NCBI GenBank assembly: GCA_029263555.1
Contig: JAJUFW010000148.1
Span: 1-7,117 of the forward strand
Direction: 5' to 3'
DNA: 7,117 nucleotides
Origin: Alphaproteobacteria bacterium
Lineage (GTDB): Bacteria; Pseudomonadota; Alphaproteobacteria; DSM-16000; Inquilinaceae
Shown here: positions 1 through 6,565 of the stretch, piece after piece
How positions within the stretch are numbered: position 1 is the first letter of the stretch
Layout of the letters: each line of letters begins with the position of its first letter
Notes under the pieces: model-generated
What the model was told of the DNA's origin: nothing
The model's database searches: none
The model's input: the letters and a program-made list of their open reading frames with translations, nothing else
Translations under genes and position numbers: made by a program

Positions 1-534
1 ATCATGCGCATGCTGCGCATGGAGGCGGTGCAGAAGGACGTCCTGGACGACGTCGAGCGGACCCTGCGCACCGAGTTCATGTCGAACCTGGCGCGCACCA
101 ACCGCCGCGATTCGCACGAGATGATGGCCGAGATCTTCAACAATCTCGATCGTCAGACCGAGAACAAGTTCCTGGCCGCCCTGGAAGAGCGGAACCGCGA
201 TTCGGCCGAACGGATCAAGGCGCTCATGTTCACCTTCGAGGATCTCGGCCGGCTGGATCCCACGGGCGTCCAGACGCTGCTGCGGGCGGTCGAGAAGGAC
301 AAGCTGGCGATCGCCCTCAAGGGCGCGTCGGAGCCCCTGCGCGACCTGTTCTTCTCGAACATGTCCGAGCGCGCCGGGAAGATCATGCGCGAGGAGATGA
401 GCGCGATGGGTCCCGTCCGCCTCAAGGACGTGGACGAGGCGCAGATGTACATGGTCCAGATGGCGAAGGATCTGGCCGCCCGGGGCGAGATCATCATCTC
501 CGAGGGCCGGGCCGAAGACGAGCTGGTCTACTAG
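1..534 (+). CDS. fliG: Flagellar motor switch protein FliG, C-terminal part (5' end outside window)
   Basis: FliG forms the cytoplasmic rotor ring that couples the MS ring (FliF) to the C ring (FliM/FliN) and meets the stator to generate torque. The frame is open from the first base, so only about the last 177 residues are present. The helical linker and C-terminal armadillo domain are recognisable: MFTFEDL (from base 226, the MFxF region of FliG) is followed by the torque-helix block. In that block the charged residues known from E. coli FliG keep their positions: Lys (319-321) for K264, Arg (370-372) for R281, Glu-Glu (391-396) for D288/D289, and Arg (418-420) in GPVRL for R297. This looks like a normal, functional rotor protein. 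Its TAG stop is only 3 bases before the next start codon, so translation of fliH is probably coupled to it. Identification is by strong motif match. Confidence 0.97.
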   Translation: MMRMLRMEAVQKDVLDDVERTLRTEFMSNLARTNRRDSHEMMAEIFNNLDRQTENKFLAALEERNRDSAERIKALMFTFEDLGRLDPTGVQTLLRAVEKDKLAIALKGASEPLRDLFFSNMSERAGKIMREEMSAMGPVRLKDVDEAQMYMVQMAKDLAARGEIIISEGRAEDELVY

Positions 535-537
535 CCC

Positions 538-1311
538 ATGGCCGACGGCACCGCCCCTCGCGTCAGGCGCTATCTGTTCGAGACCTCCTTCGATCCGGAG
601 GAGATCGAACGACGGGCGCAGCTGGCACGGCAGGCGGCCGAGGCGGCCCGGGCCGCCGCCGAGCCCCCGCCTCCACCGCCGCCCCCGCCGCCTCCGACAT
701 TCTCGGCCGAAGAACTCGCGGCGGCGAGGGCGGAGGCCTATGCTTCCGGCCTCGAGGCCGGCCGCCAGGAGGCGATGGCCTCGATCGACCGCGTCGTCGG
801 CGACGCGCTGCAGGCGCTTGCCCAGCAGGCCGCAGCGCTGGTCGAGGCGCAAAGGGCCGCGGACGACGAACTGGTCCGGGACGCGGCCGAGTTCGCCCTG
901 GCCGTCGTCCGGAAGATGCTGCCGGAATATACCCGCAAGCACGGGCTGGCCGAGATCGAGGCCATGATCCGCGAATGTCTGGCGCGCATGCTGGACGAAC
1001 CGCGGCTCGTGATTCGCGTGTCGGATGCCGTCCTCGACCCGGTGCAGAGCCGGGTGGCCGAAATGGCCCGATCCGCCGGACATGAAGGCGCAATCATCGT
1101 CATCGCCGATCCGGACCTGGGCCCGGCAGACGCGAAGATCGAATGGGCCGACGGTGGCGCGGAGCGGATCTCCGCACGCATCTGGTCCGATATCGAGGCC
1201 GCGGTCGCCCGCATCCGCGGGAGCGGCACCGACGCGGCGACGGAACCCGCCGGCGACCGGCCGGCAAGGCCGTCCCGGCGCAGAGCGAAATCAGCGAACA
1301 CCGCAAGCTAG
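538..1311 (+). CDS. fliH: FliH-type flagellar export ATPase regulator (FlbE-like)
   Basis: A protein of 257 residues, identified mainly by position (fliG-fliH-fliN, as in the Caulobacter fliF operon, where the gene is called flbE) and by FliH-like architecture. FliH dimers bind and restrain the ATPase FliI and tether it to FliN and FlhA at the base of the export gate. In order: an N-terminal segment with aromatics (Y12, F14, F18); an Ala/Arg/Glu-rich helix (about 24-42); eleven prolines (43-53); a long predicted helix containing a single GxxxG unit (G71-G75), reminiscent of FliH GxxxG repeats; and a globular C-terminal half (about 110-230) with a hydrophobic pattern typical of FliH/YscL proteins. 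The tail is basic (PSRRRAK near the end). The ATG at 538 is chosen because it directly follows the fliG stop. No strong Shine-Dalgarno sequence is visible, consistent with coupling. FliH sequences diverge widely, so the family call rests partly on synteny. Confidence 0.88.
   Translation: MADGTAPRVRRYLFETSFDPEEIERRAQLARQAAEAARAAAEPPPPPPPPPPPTFSAEELAAARAEAYASGLEAGRQEAMASIDRVVGDALQALAQQAAALVEAQRAADDELVRDAAEFALAVVRKMLPEYTRKHGLAEIEAMIRECLARMLDEPRLVIRVSDAVLDPVQSRVAEMARSAGHEGAIIVIADPDLGPADAKIEWADGGAERISARIWSDIEAAVARIRGSGTDAATEPAGDRPARPSRRRAKSANTAS
664..696 (+). repeat. Eleven-proline codon tract inside fliH
   Basis: Eleven consecutive proline codons encode residues 43-53 of FliH. The codons are mixed (CCC, CCG, CCT and CCA all occur), so this is not a clean trinucleotide repeat. 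The tract separates an Ala/Glu/Arg-rich helix from the main FliH helix and probably acts as a stiff spacer. Polyproline runs are known to stall ribosomes and require elongation factor EF-P. Confidence 0.95.
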
Positions 1312-1315
1312 GAGG
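1310..1315 (+). promoter_or_regulatory. Strong Shine-Dalgarno of fliN overlapping the fliH stop
   Basis: AGGAGG begins within the fliH TAG stop (1309-1311) and lies 5 bases before the fliN ATG at 1321. It fixes the fliN start. It is the strongest ribosome binding site in the window, in contrast to the weak site of fliH, which fits a need for many FliN copies per C ring. Confidence 0.9.
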
Positions 1316-1320
1316 GCCCG

Positions 1321-1665
1321 ATGGGCACCACGGACAATTTCGATCTCGACGAACTGGCTCCGAACCCCGCAGACGGCATGGCCGACTTCGATGGCGAGGA
1401 CGCGCCTGCCGGTCAGGTCACGAAGGAGCTGGAGGCGATCTACGACATCCCGGTCCAGATCTCGGCCGTGCTGGGTAAGACTACGATGCAGGTGAACCAG
1501 CTTCTGAAGCTGGGGCGCGGCGCTGTCGTGGAGCTCGACCGGAAGGTGGGCGAGGCGATCGACATCTACGTCAACAACCGGCTGGTCGCGCGCGGCGAGG
1601 TCGTCGTCGTCGAGGATCGGCTGGGCGTCACCATGACCGAGATCATCAAGTCGGACCGCAGCTGA
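1321..1665 (+). CDS. fliN: Flagellar motor switch protein FliN
   Basis: FliN forms the lower part of the C ring with FliM, takes part in switching rotation, and docks the FliH-FliI export complex. The product has 114 residues. An acidic, low-complexity N-terminal leader (about 1-35, rich in Asp/Glu/Ala) precedes one SpoA domain (about 39-110), recognisable from YDIPVQISAVLGKT (41-54), LLKLGRGAVVELD (61-73), VNNRLVARGEVVVVEDRLGV (84-103) and the terminal MTEII. Length and domain layout are normal for FliN, which has a single SpoA domain, unlike FliM. The start at 1321 has an AGGAGG site 5 bases upstream. It lies between fliH and flbD as in the Caulobacter fliF operon. Nothing is missing. Confidence 0.96.
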   Translation: MGTTDNFDLDELAPNPADGMADFDGEDAPAGQVTKELEAIYDIPVQISAVLGKTTMQVNQLLKLGRGAVVELDRKVGEAIDIYVNNRLVARGEVVVVEDRLGVTMTEIIKSDRS

Positions 1666-1707
1666 TCGAGGGAGCGGCGCCCGCAAGGCGTCGAGGATGA
1701 GGGAACC

Positions 1708-3072
1708 ATGCGCTTACTGATCGTCGGCACGCTGGAAGGTCACATCACCGCGGCGGGCCGTATCGCTCATCAGCGCGGCGCCAAGGTCGCCTACGCCGAA
1801 ACCGTTCCGGCGGCCTTGTCCGCGCTTCGGAACGGCCAAGGTGCCGACCTGGTGATGATCGACGTTCGCCTGGACGTCTCGGAGCTGTGCGAAGCTCTGA
1901 AGGCCGAGCGCATCCATGTCACCGTCGTTGCCTGCGGAATCGGCACCGACGCGTCGGCTGCCGTCCGGGCGATCCGGGCGGGTGCCAAGGAATATGTCCC
2001 GCTCCCCCCCGATGCCGAGCTGATCGCCGCAGTCCTGGAGGCGGTGGTCGAGGAGAGCCACGCGATCGTCTGCCGCGATCCGGCGATGACCCGCGTGTTG
2101 CGCCTTGCCGATCAGGTGGGCCCGAGCGACGCCAGCGTGCTCATCACCGGCGAAAGCGGCACCGGCAAGGAGCTGATGGCGCGCTACATCCATCGCAAGA
2201 GCCGGCGCGCCGACAACAACTTCATCTCCGTCAACTGCGCCGCGATTCCCGAAAACCTGCTGGAGAGCGAGCTTTTCGGCCACGAAAAGGGCGCGTTCAC
2301 GGGCGCCGTCGCCCGGCGAATCGGGAAGTTCGAGGAAGCGAACGGCGGAACGCTGCTGCTGGACGAGATCAGCGAGATGCATCCCCGCCTTCAGGCCAAG
2401 CTCCTGAGGGCGATCCAGGAGCGGGAGATCGACCGGGTCGGCGGTACCCAACCGATCAAGGTGGACATCCGGCTGTTGGCGACATCGAACCGCAATCTGG
2501 AAGACGAGGTCCGGGCCGGGAATTTCCGCGAGGATCTCTATTTCCGGCTGAACGTCATGAACATCCGGCTGCCGTCCCTCCGGGAACGGCCCGCCGACAT
2601 CGAGCTGCTGGCCGAGCATTTCGTCAACAAATACACCGAGGCCAACGGGCTCGGCCGCAAGACGATCGCGCCGGAGGTCCTGGACATGCTGCGCGCCCAT
2701 CACTGGCGCGGCAATGTGCGCGAGCTGGAGAACACGATGCACCGCGCCGTGCTGCTGTCGGCCGGCGAGGTTATCGGGCCCGAGGCGATCATGCTGTCCG
2801 GCACGGGCCTGGCCCCGGCAGCCTCCCCCGCCCCGACGCCGGCGTCGACCTCCGCCGTCCGACCGGCTGCGGGCAGCCTGGTCGGGCGGACCGTCGCCGA
2901 GGTCGAACGGGATCTGATCCTGGAAACCCTCAACCACACCTTCGGTAACCGCACCCACGCGGCGAACATCCTCGGCATCTCCATCCGGACGCTGCGGAAC
3001 AAGCTGAAGCAGTACAGCGAGGAAGGTGTCTCGATCCCCGCCCCCGGCGAAGGCGAACGCGCTGCCGGATAG
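1708..3072 (+). CDS. flbD: FlbD-like sigma-54-dependent flagellar transcription activator
   Basis: A 454-residue NtrC-family enhancer-binding protein. In Caulobacter, FlbD activates late sigma-54 flagellar promoters and represses the fliF operon; the same operon position supports that role here. Domains: a receiver-like domain (1 to about 110); a AAA+ domain (about 120-355) with Walker A GESGTGKE (148-155), the sigma-54 contact loop GAFTGA (195-200) and Walker B LLLDE (216-220), plus RLNVMNIRLPSLRER and WRGNVRELEN; an Ala/Pro/Ser-rich linker (about 367-390); and a Fis-type helix-turn-helix (about 415-436, THAANILGISIRTLRNKLKQY). The receiver keeps the phospho-acceptor-like D52 but has G7-T8 where an acidic pair is usual, Ala at the switch Thr/Ser, and Leu99 where the conserved Lys before Pro belongs. 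It is therefore probably not controlled by ordinary phosphorelay; Caulobacter FlbD is controlled by FliX, which is not seen here. The start has GAGGA at 1693-1697, somewhat distant. Confidence 0.93.
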   Translation: MRLLIVGTLEGHITAAGRIAHQRGAKVAYAETVPAALSALRNGQGADLVMIDVRLDVSELCEALKAERIHVTVVACGIGTDASAAVRAIRAGAKEYVPLPPDAELIAAVLEAVVEESHAIVCRDPAMTRVLRLADQVGPSDASVLITGESGTGKELMARYIHRKSRRADNNFISVNCAAIPENLLESELFGHEKGAFTGAVARRIGKFEEANGGTLLLDEISEMHPRLQAKLLRAIQEREIDRVGGTQPIKVDIRLLATSNRNLEDEVRAGNFREDLYFRLNVMNIRLPSLRERPADIELLAEHFVNKYTEANGLGRKTIAPEVLDMLRAHHWRGNVRELENTMHRAVLLSAGEVIGPEAIMLSGTGLAPAASPAPTPASTSAVRPAAGSLVGRTVAEVERDLILETLNHTFGNRTHAANILGISIRTLRNKLKQYSEEGVSIPAPGEGERAAG

Positions 3073-3109
3073 GCCCGGATCATCCGGCGGCCCCAAGGCC
3101 GAAGGGCCG
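3064..3109. repeat. Two GC-rich inverted repeats at the end of flbD
   Basis: GCCGGAT (3064-3070) pairs perfectly with ATCCGGC (3082-3088) across 11 bases, spanning the flbD stop. CGGCCC (3088-3093) then pairs with GGGCCG (3104-3109) across 10 bases. Neither stem is followed by a run of T, so this is not a convincing intrinsic terminator. It could be a leaky attenuator, an mRNA-stabilising or processing structure, or a chance result of high GC. It sits exactly at the junction between the conserved flagellar operon and the two inserted genes. Confidence 0.4.
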
Positions 3110-3130
3110 GAGCGGCCAGAGAAGAGAACA

Positions 3131-3137
3131 AGAGGAG
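3131..3137 (+). promoter_or_regulatory. Probable ribosome binding site of the HAD-domain gene
   Basis: AGAGGAG lies 11 bases before the ATG at 3149, a slightly long spacing. It supports 3149 over the in-frame ATG at 3026, which lies inside flbD, would add 41 residues of out-of-frame flbD sequence, and has no comparable site. Confidence 0.65.
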
Positions 3138-3148
3138 ATTTCCAAAGG

Positions 3149-5605
3149 ATGCCCGTGGCTTCGGTACAAGCAAGCGAAGTGAGTGGCGTGCTGGATAGCC
3201 ACGGGCGGGATGCGAAGGTCCTGTCCCTCGACTGCTTCGACACCCTCATATGGCGCAACACCCATCAGCCCGCAGACGTGTTTGCAGACATCCGTTTCGA
3301 GGGCGTCTCTCCTGCAACACGGATCGCTGCCGAGCGGCGTAGCCGGCTTCGCAACCGGATGGCCGGACTGGACCCGGAAGTTTCGATCGAAGAAATCCAC
3401 TCCCAGATCAATCCGGATCACGAGAAAGCCCGATGTGCGGTCAACGAGGAGCTTGACGCCGAAATCCGGCACTGCTTCGCCTTCAGGCCCACGGTAGACC
3501 TGATCCGGCGGGCGAAGGAACGCAAGCTCACGGTCATCATCGTGAGCGACACCTATTTCGACGAAAGCCAGTTACGCAAGCTGATCGGTTGCGTGGCGGG
3601 CGCCGAAGTCCTGTCGATGATCGACAGGATCTTCTGTTCCCGCGAGTATGGGGTGCCCAAGGCGGCGGGCCTGTTCAAGCATGTGCTGAAGGCCCTGAAA
3701 TGCCGGGCGGATACGGTGCTGCATGTCGGCGACAACAAGATCGCCGACCATGATGCGCCCATGCAGCTCGGCATCCGGGGGCTGCATATGCGCCAGTTCG
3801 ACGATCGACTGCAGCGACAACTCCGGCTGGAAAGCGTCGCATCGACCCTGCTCGACCCGGAGATCGGTCATACTCGCCCCGCTCTGCAGCCTCACAGGGC
3901 TCCGCTTTCCGCATTCTGGCCGGCTTCCGGGGTGCCGAGCGAACGGTTCGGCTTCGGGGTCCTCGGTCCCTTGATGCACGGATTCTGCAAATGGCTTCTG
4001 GACGAGGCGGCGCAGATCGAACGCGACTACGGCAAGACGCCACGCCTAGCCTTCCTGATGAGGGACGGCCATCTGCCGGAACTGGCATTCCGTTCCCTGC
4101 CCGGTGCCGACCGCTATCCCGTCGCGCGAGTCGAGATCAGCCGATTTACCGCACGCGCCGCATCCATGCGGTCCAGACAGGATGTCGTCGACGTCCTGTC
4201 CAATTTCGCCACCCAGAAGAATCTCCATCCCGTCGGCAATCAGCTTCTCCTGACGCCGGAAGAGACGGCCAAGATCGTCAGCCGCGCGTCGAAGGCACCG
4301 ACCCCGATCCACGCCTTCGCCGAGGAGGTCCTCAAGTCCAAGATTCTTCGGCAGGTCCTGGATCGGTCGCAGGGCTTCGCCGACCGGCTTACCAAGCATT
4401 TTCTGCAGCAGGTCGCACCGATCGAGGGGGACATCGTTCTCTTCGTCGACCTAGGCTACTCCGGCTCGGTTCAGACGGCGATCGCACCCGTCCTCGAGGA
4501 ACGTCTCGGGATCAAGGTGCTCGGGCGCTATCTTCTGTCGCTGGAAACGCCCGGATGGCACCAGGATCGAAAGGGCTTCCTCGGCCCCGACCTGTTCGAC
4601 AACCGTGCGCTGCGGTTCCTCACGTCCTACATCGCCATTCTCGAGCAATTCTCGACCATTTCGATGGGATCGGTGATCCGCTATACCGCCGAGGGCGAGC
4701 CGATCCGCGGCGATAGCTCAAGCGACGACGTCCAGAATGCCATCAGGTCCGCAGCCCAGGAGGCGTGCCTGGACTACATCGCCAGGGCGACCCAGGCCTT
4801 CCATTCCCCGCCCCGCTCCCTCACCACGGAGTGCTACAGACAAGCCGCAGCCGGTACGCTTGCCCGTCTGCTCCTCGTTCCGAGCGAGGAGGAAGTTTCG
4901 CTGTTCGCCCGCCTCGAGCACGAGGTCAACATGGGCACCCGCTCGAAGATCAAGCTTTTCGACAAGGCGTCTGCCGAGCGGGATCTGAAGCGGCGAGGCG
5001 TCTTTTACGTGAACAGAACGGAGCGCCAGTTCGCCACGGCAGAGTTGAGCAGCGTCGACCTTGCCATCCCGTTCATGCTGGCCGTCCAGAAGCGGTTCGG
5101 TCTCGACCTCAACGGCAGCGACTTCCATCGCAAGAAAATTTCCCTGCCGATCATGGTGGCAGGCGAACAAGGGCTGAGCACTGCGGAAATCAACGCTTTC
5201 CCTACCCATGAGGGCTATTTCGTGGCGGCCATACCGATCGGCCGCCGGCAATTCACGGTCGGCGTTCAGTTCGGAAAGCTGTTCGAATGGATTCAACCGG
5301 AGGGCGTCGAGACGATCAGTTCCGCCGACTTCGCCAGTGCTGTCGGCCAGACCAATGCCGTCGACGTCACAGCCTCGGTGCTGGTCGAAGGCATGGAGGC
5401 TCACACGAACGGCCTCTATCGCTGCCTGAATGAGTCCTCGTTCATGCTTATTCCTCCCCCTGAGACGGCGAAGCTCCCACCGGCAGCAGTCGAACGTTCG
5501 GAAAATTTCTTGCTGACCGTGATCTTCCGCCCTCTGGCAGCCCGACCGGGTGTGCAGATCCATGCGGGCACGGCCGAGCGAGAGGAAAGGACTGAAGTTG
5601 TCTAG
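3149..5605 (+). CDS. Large HAD-superfamily phosphatase-like protein with extra RDG/DLGYSGS domain (COG5610-like)
   Basis: An 818-residue cytoplasmic protein with no signal peptide or membrane segment. The N-terminal HAD domain (about 20-215) looks catalytically complete: motif I DCFDT (D28 nucleophile, D31 acid/base), motif II Ser133 in VIIVSDT, motif III Lys171, motif IV GDNKIAD (D195, D200). HAD enzymes of this kind hydrolyse phosphate esters; the substrate here is unknown. A middle region follows with FLMRDG (302-307) and FVDLGYSGS (432-440), a pair of motifs I recall from predicted HAD hydrolases of the COG5610 type found among capsule and O-antigen glycosyltransferase genes. Its fold is not known to me; an acidic beta-strand followed by a small Gly/Ser loop could bind phosphate. 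The last roughly 250 residues (about 570-818) look largely beta-strand and match nothing I recognise. The gene starts 76 bases after flbD and overlaps the next gene by 8 bases, so the pair probably act together. A role in flagellin or surface-glycan modification is inference from context. Confidence 0.75.
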   Translation: MPVASVQASEVSGVLDSHGRDAKVLSLDCFDTLIWRNTHQPADVFADIRFEGVSPATRIAAERRSRLRNRMAGLDPEVSIEEIHSQINPDHEKARCAVNEELDAEIRHCFAFRPTVDLIRRAKERKLTVIIVSDTYFDESQLRKLIGCVAGAEVLSMIDRIFCSREYGVPKAAGLFKHVLKALKCRADTVLHVGDNKIADHDAPMQLGIRGLHMRQFDDRLQRQLRLESVASTLLDPEIGHTRPALQPHRAPLSAFWPASGVPSERFGFGVLGPLMHGFCKWLLDEAAQIERDYGKTPRLAFLMRDGHLPELAFRSLPGADRYPVARVEISRFTARAASMRSRQDVVDVLSNFATQKNLHPVGNQLLLTPEETAKIVSRASKAPTPIHAFAEEVLKSKILRQVLDRSQGFADRLTKHFLQQVAPIEGDIVLFVDLGYSGSVQTAIAPVLEERLGIKVLGRYLLSLETPGWHQDRKGFLGPDLFDNRALRFLTSYIAILEQFSTISMGSVIRYTAEGEPIRGDSSSDDVQNAIRSAAQEACLDYIARATQAFHSPPRSLTTECYRQAAAGTLARLLLVPSEEEVSLFARLEHEVNMGTRSKIKLFDKASAERDLKRRGVFYVNRTERQFATAELSSVDLAIPFMLAVQKRFGLDLNGSDFHRKKISLPIMVAGEQGLSTAEINAFPTHEGYFVAAIPIGRRQFTVGVQFGKLFEWIQPEGVETISSADFASAVGQTNAVDVTASVLVEGMEAHTNGLYRCLNESSFMLIPPPETAKLPPAAVERSENFLLTVIFRPLAARPGVQIHAGTAEREERTEVV
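5581..5590 (+). promoter_or_regulatory. Ribosome binding site supporting a TTG start
   Basis: The purine-rich AGAGGAAAGG, inside the end of the HAD-domain gene, lies 7 bases before TTG 5598. It favours TTG over the in-frame ATG at 5550 (no good site upstream) and the ATG at 5622 (24 bases further in). Confidence 0.6.
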
Positions 5606-6458
5606 TCTACTGATCCACTCGATGAGCGAGTTCGCCAGCCTGATCGTCCCGGCTCTCGACGCGGCCGGCGCGAGCCGGGTCGTCGAGATCGGCGCCGAAC
5701 ATGGTGGAATGTCCCAAATCCTTGCCGACTATGCCGAATTGAAGAACGGCGAACTCGTCTCGGTAGACCCTGCCCCGTCCCGGGCCTTCCTGGACTGGTT
5801 GCCGTCCGCACCGCGTGTCACCCATGTCGCCAAGCCAAGCCTCGAGGCTCTGCCCGAGATCGGCGCGGCGGACGCATGGCTGATCGACGGCGACCATAAC
5901 TGGTTCACCGTCTATCACGAACTTGGCGTCATCAGGGAACTGTGCCGCAAGGAGGGCCGGCCGCTTCTGGCATTCCTGCACGATGTCGGCTGGCCATGCG
6001 GACGACGGGACTCCTATTATGCGCCGGAAAGAATTCCTGAAGAGTTCCGGCACGAATACGACTATGACAGCGGCGTCTCGCTCGGTACCGATCTCCTTCT
6101 CCCGAATCGGGGCTTCCGTGGTCGCGGGGCATTCGCCTGGGCCGTACATGCCGGCGGCCCCCGGAACGGCGTGATGACCGCAGGCGAGGATTTTCTCCGC
6201 GACTGCCATGAGAAGGGCGAGGAAATGGCGTTCGCCTTCGTTCCCGCCGTTTTCGGGCTTGGCGTTCTGTTCGATCTCGACGCCCCGTGGCGCGATGCGC
6301 TCGCCGGGATCTTCGTTCCCTTCCACGAACACCCGCTGATCGCGAAGCTGGAGGAGAACCGGCTGCGCAACTATCTCCGCATCATCGACATACAGGATGC
6401 GAGCGCCGTGCAGCTGCGGCGGAACGCGGCCGGACAGTCGAGCGGCGGCGCGGCGTGA
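5598..6458 (+). CDS. Class I SAM-dependent methyltransferase-like protein (Methyltransf_24-like)
   Basis: A soluble protein of 286 residues from the probable TTG start; ATG 5622 would give 278. The Rossmann methyltransferase pattern is visible: SAM-binding motif I VVEIGAEHGG (28-37), an acidic residue at the end of strand 2 (D57 in VSVDP) that would hold the SAM ribose, and IDGDHNW (96-102), the DGDHxY/W motif of the Methyltransf_24 group. Downstream, HDVGWP (127-132) and RRDSYY (135-140) form a block I recall from a subfamily encoded near glycosyltransferases; it may hold metal or substrate. The methyl acceptor cannot be read from sequence; an O- or N-methylated sugar or small molecule is plausible. 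The 8-base overlap with the upstream HAD-domain gene implies coupled translation. The HDVGWP/RRDSYY block covers a large part of the C-terminal half, and the last 20 or so residues are low-complexity Ala/Gly/Ser. No specific gene name is justified. Confidence 0.8.
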   Translation: MSSLLIHSMSEFASLIVPALDAAGASRVVEIGAEHGGMSQILADYAELKNGELVSVDPAPSRAFLDWLPSAPRVTHVAKPSLEALPEIGAADAWLIDGDHNWFTVYHELGVIRELCRKEGRPLLAFLHDVGWPCGRRDSYYAPERIPEEFRHEYDYDSGVSLGTDLLLPNRGFRGRGAFAWAVHAGGPRNGVMTAGEDFLRDCHEKGEEMAFAFVPAVFGLGVLFDLDAPWRDALAGIFVPFHEHPLIAKLEENRLRNYLRIIDIQDASAVQLRRNAAGQSSGGAA

Positions 6459-6468
6459 GGAACGCGCC
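6447..6468. repeat. Short GC-rich inverted repeat across the methyltransferase stop
   Basis: GGCGCG (6447-6452) and CGCGCC (6463-6468) are perfect complements around a 10-base loop that contains the TGA stop. No T-tract follows, so readthrough into flhA is expected. A chance occurrence is quite possible. Confidence 0.3.
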
Positions 6469-6565
6469 AGGTGCATTCCCTGACTTCTTCAGAGACGTAG
6501 CGTGAGACCGATGCTCATCGGAACTCTGGCGATCATCACTGTCACTTTCGTGCCGGAACCGAGCA
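6459..6565. other. Gap between the methyltransferase gene and flhA
   Basis: These 107 bases hold no recognised gene apart from the possible 20-codon leader. No convincing sigma-54 (-24/-12) or sigma-70 promoter is seen. The best sigma-54 resemblance, near CTGGCGATCATCACTG (about 6526), has the TGGC element but lacks a TTGC at the right distance. It is the longest non-coding stretch in the window and so the most likely place for any separate control of flhA. Confidence 0.6.

Noticed and set aside
3026..3148. A 41-residue N-terminal extension of the HAD protein from ATG 3026
   Set aside because: It lies within flbD in another frame, reads as Pro/Lys/Arg-rich low-complexity sequence, and has no good ribosome site. 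ATG 3149 has AGAGGAG upstream.
1714..3261. Long reverse-strand open frame (515 codons) opposite flbD
   Set aside because: Its translation has no recognisable domain and the + strand encodes a clear NtrC-family protein. Long antisense frames are common in high-GC coding DNA.
3149..6458. Base composition shift marking the two inserted genes as recently acquired
   Set aside because: Hand counts on single 60-base lines gave G+C of 33 (5101-5160) and 34 (4201-4260) in the insert, 42 in fliN (1501-1560), but also 35 and 33 in flbD (2221-2280, 2521-2580). The insert is not clearly different from flbD. A full sliding-window and codon-usage analysis would decide.
6447..6468. Intrinsic terminator between the methyltransferase gene and flhA
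   Set aside because: Only a 6-bp stem with a 10-base loop and no following T-tract.
5607..6476. Reverse-strand open frame opposite the methyltransferase gene
   Set aside because: The + strand carries the ordered SAM-binding motifs; the reverse translation has no motif and no ribosome site.
6526..6541. Sigma-54 promoter before flhA
   Set aside because: TGGC is present, but there is no TTGC or GC pair at the required distance, so it does not fit the -24/-12 consensus.
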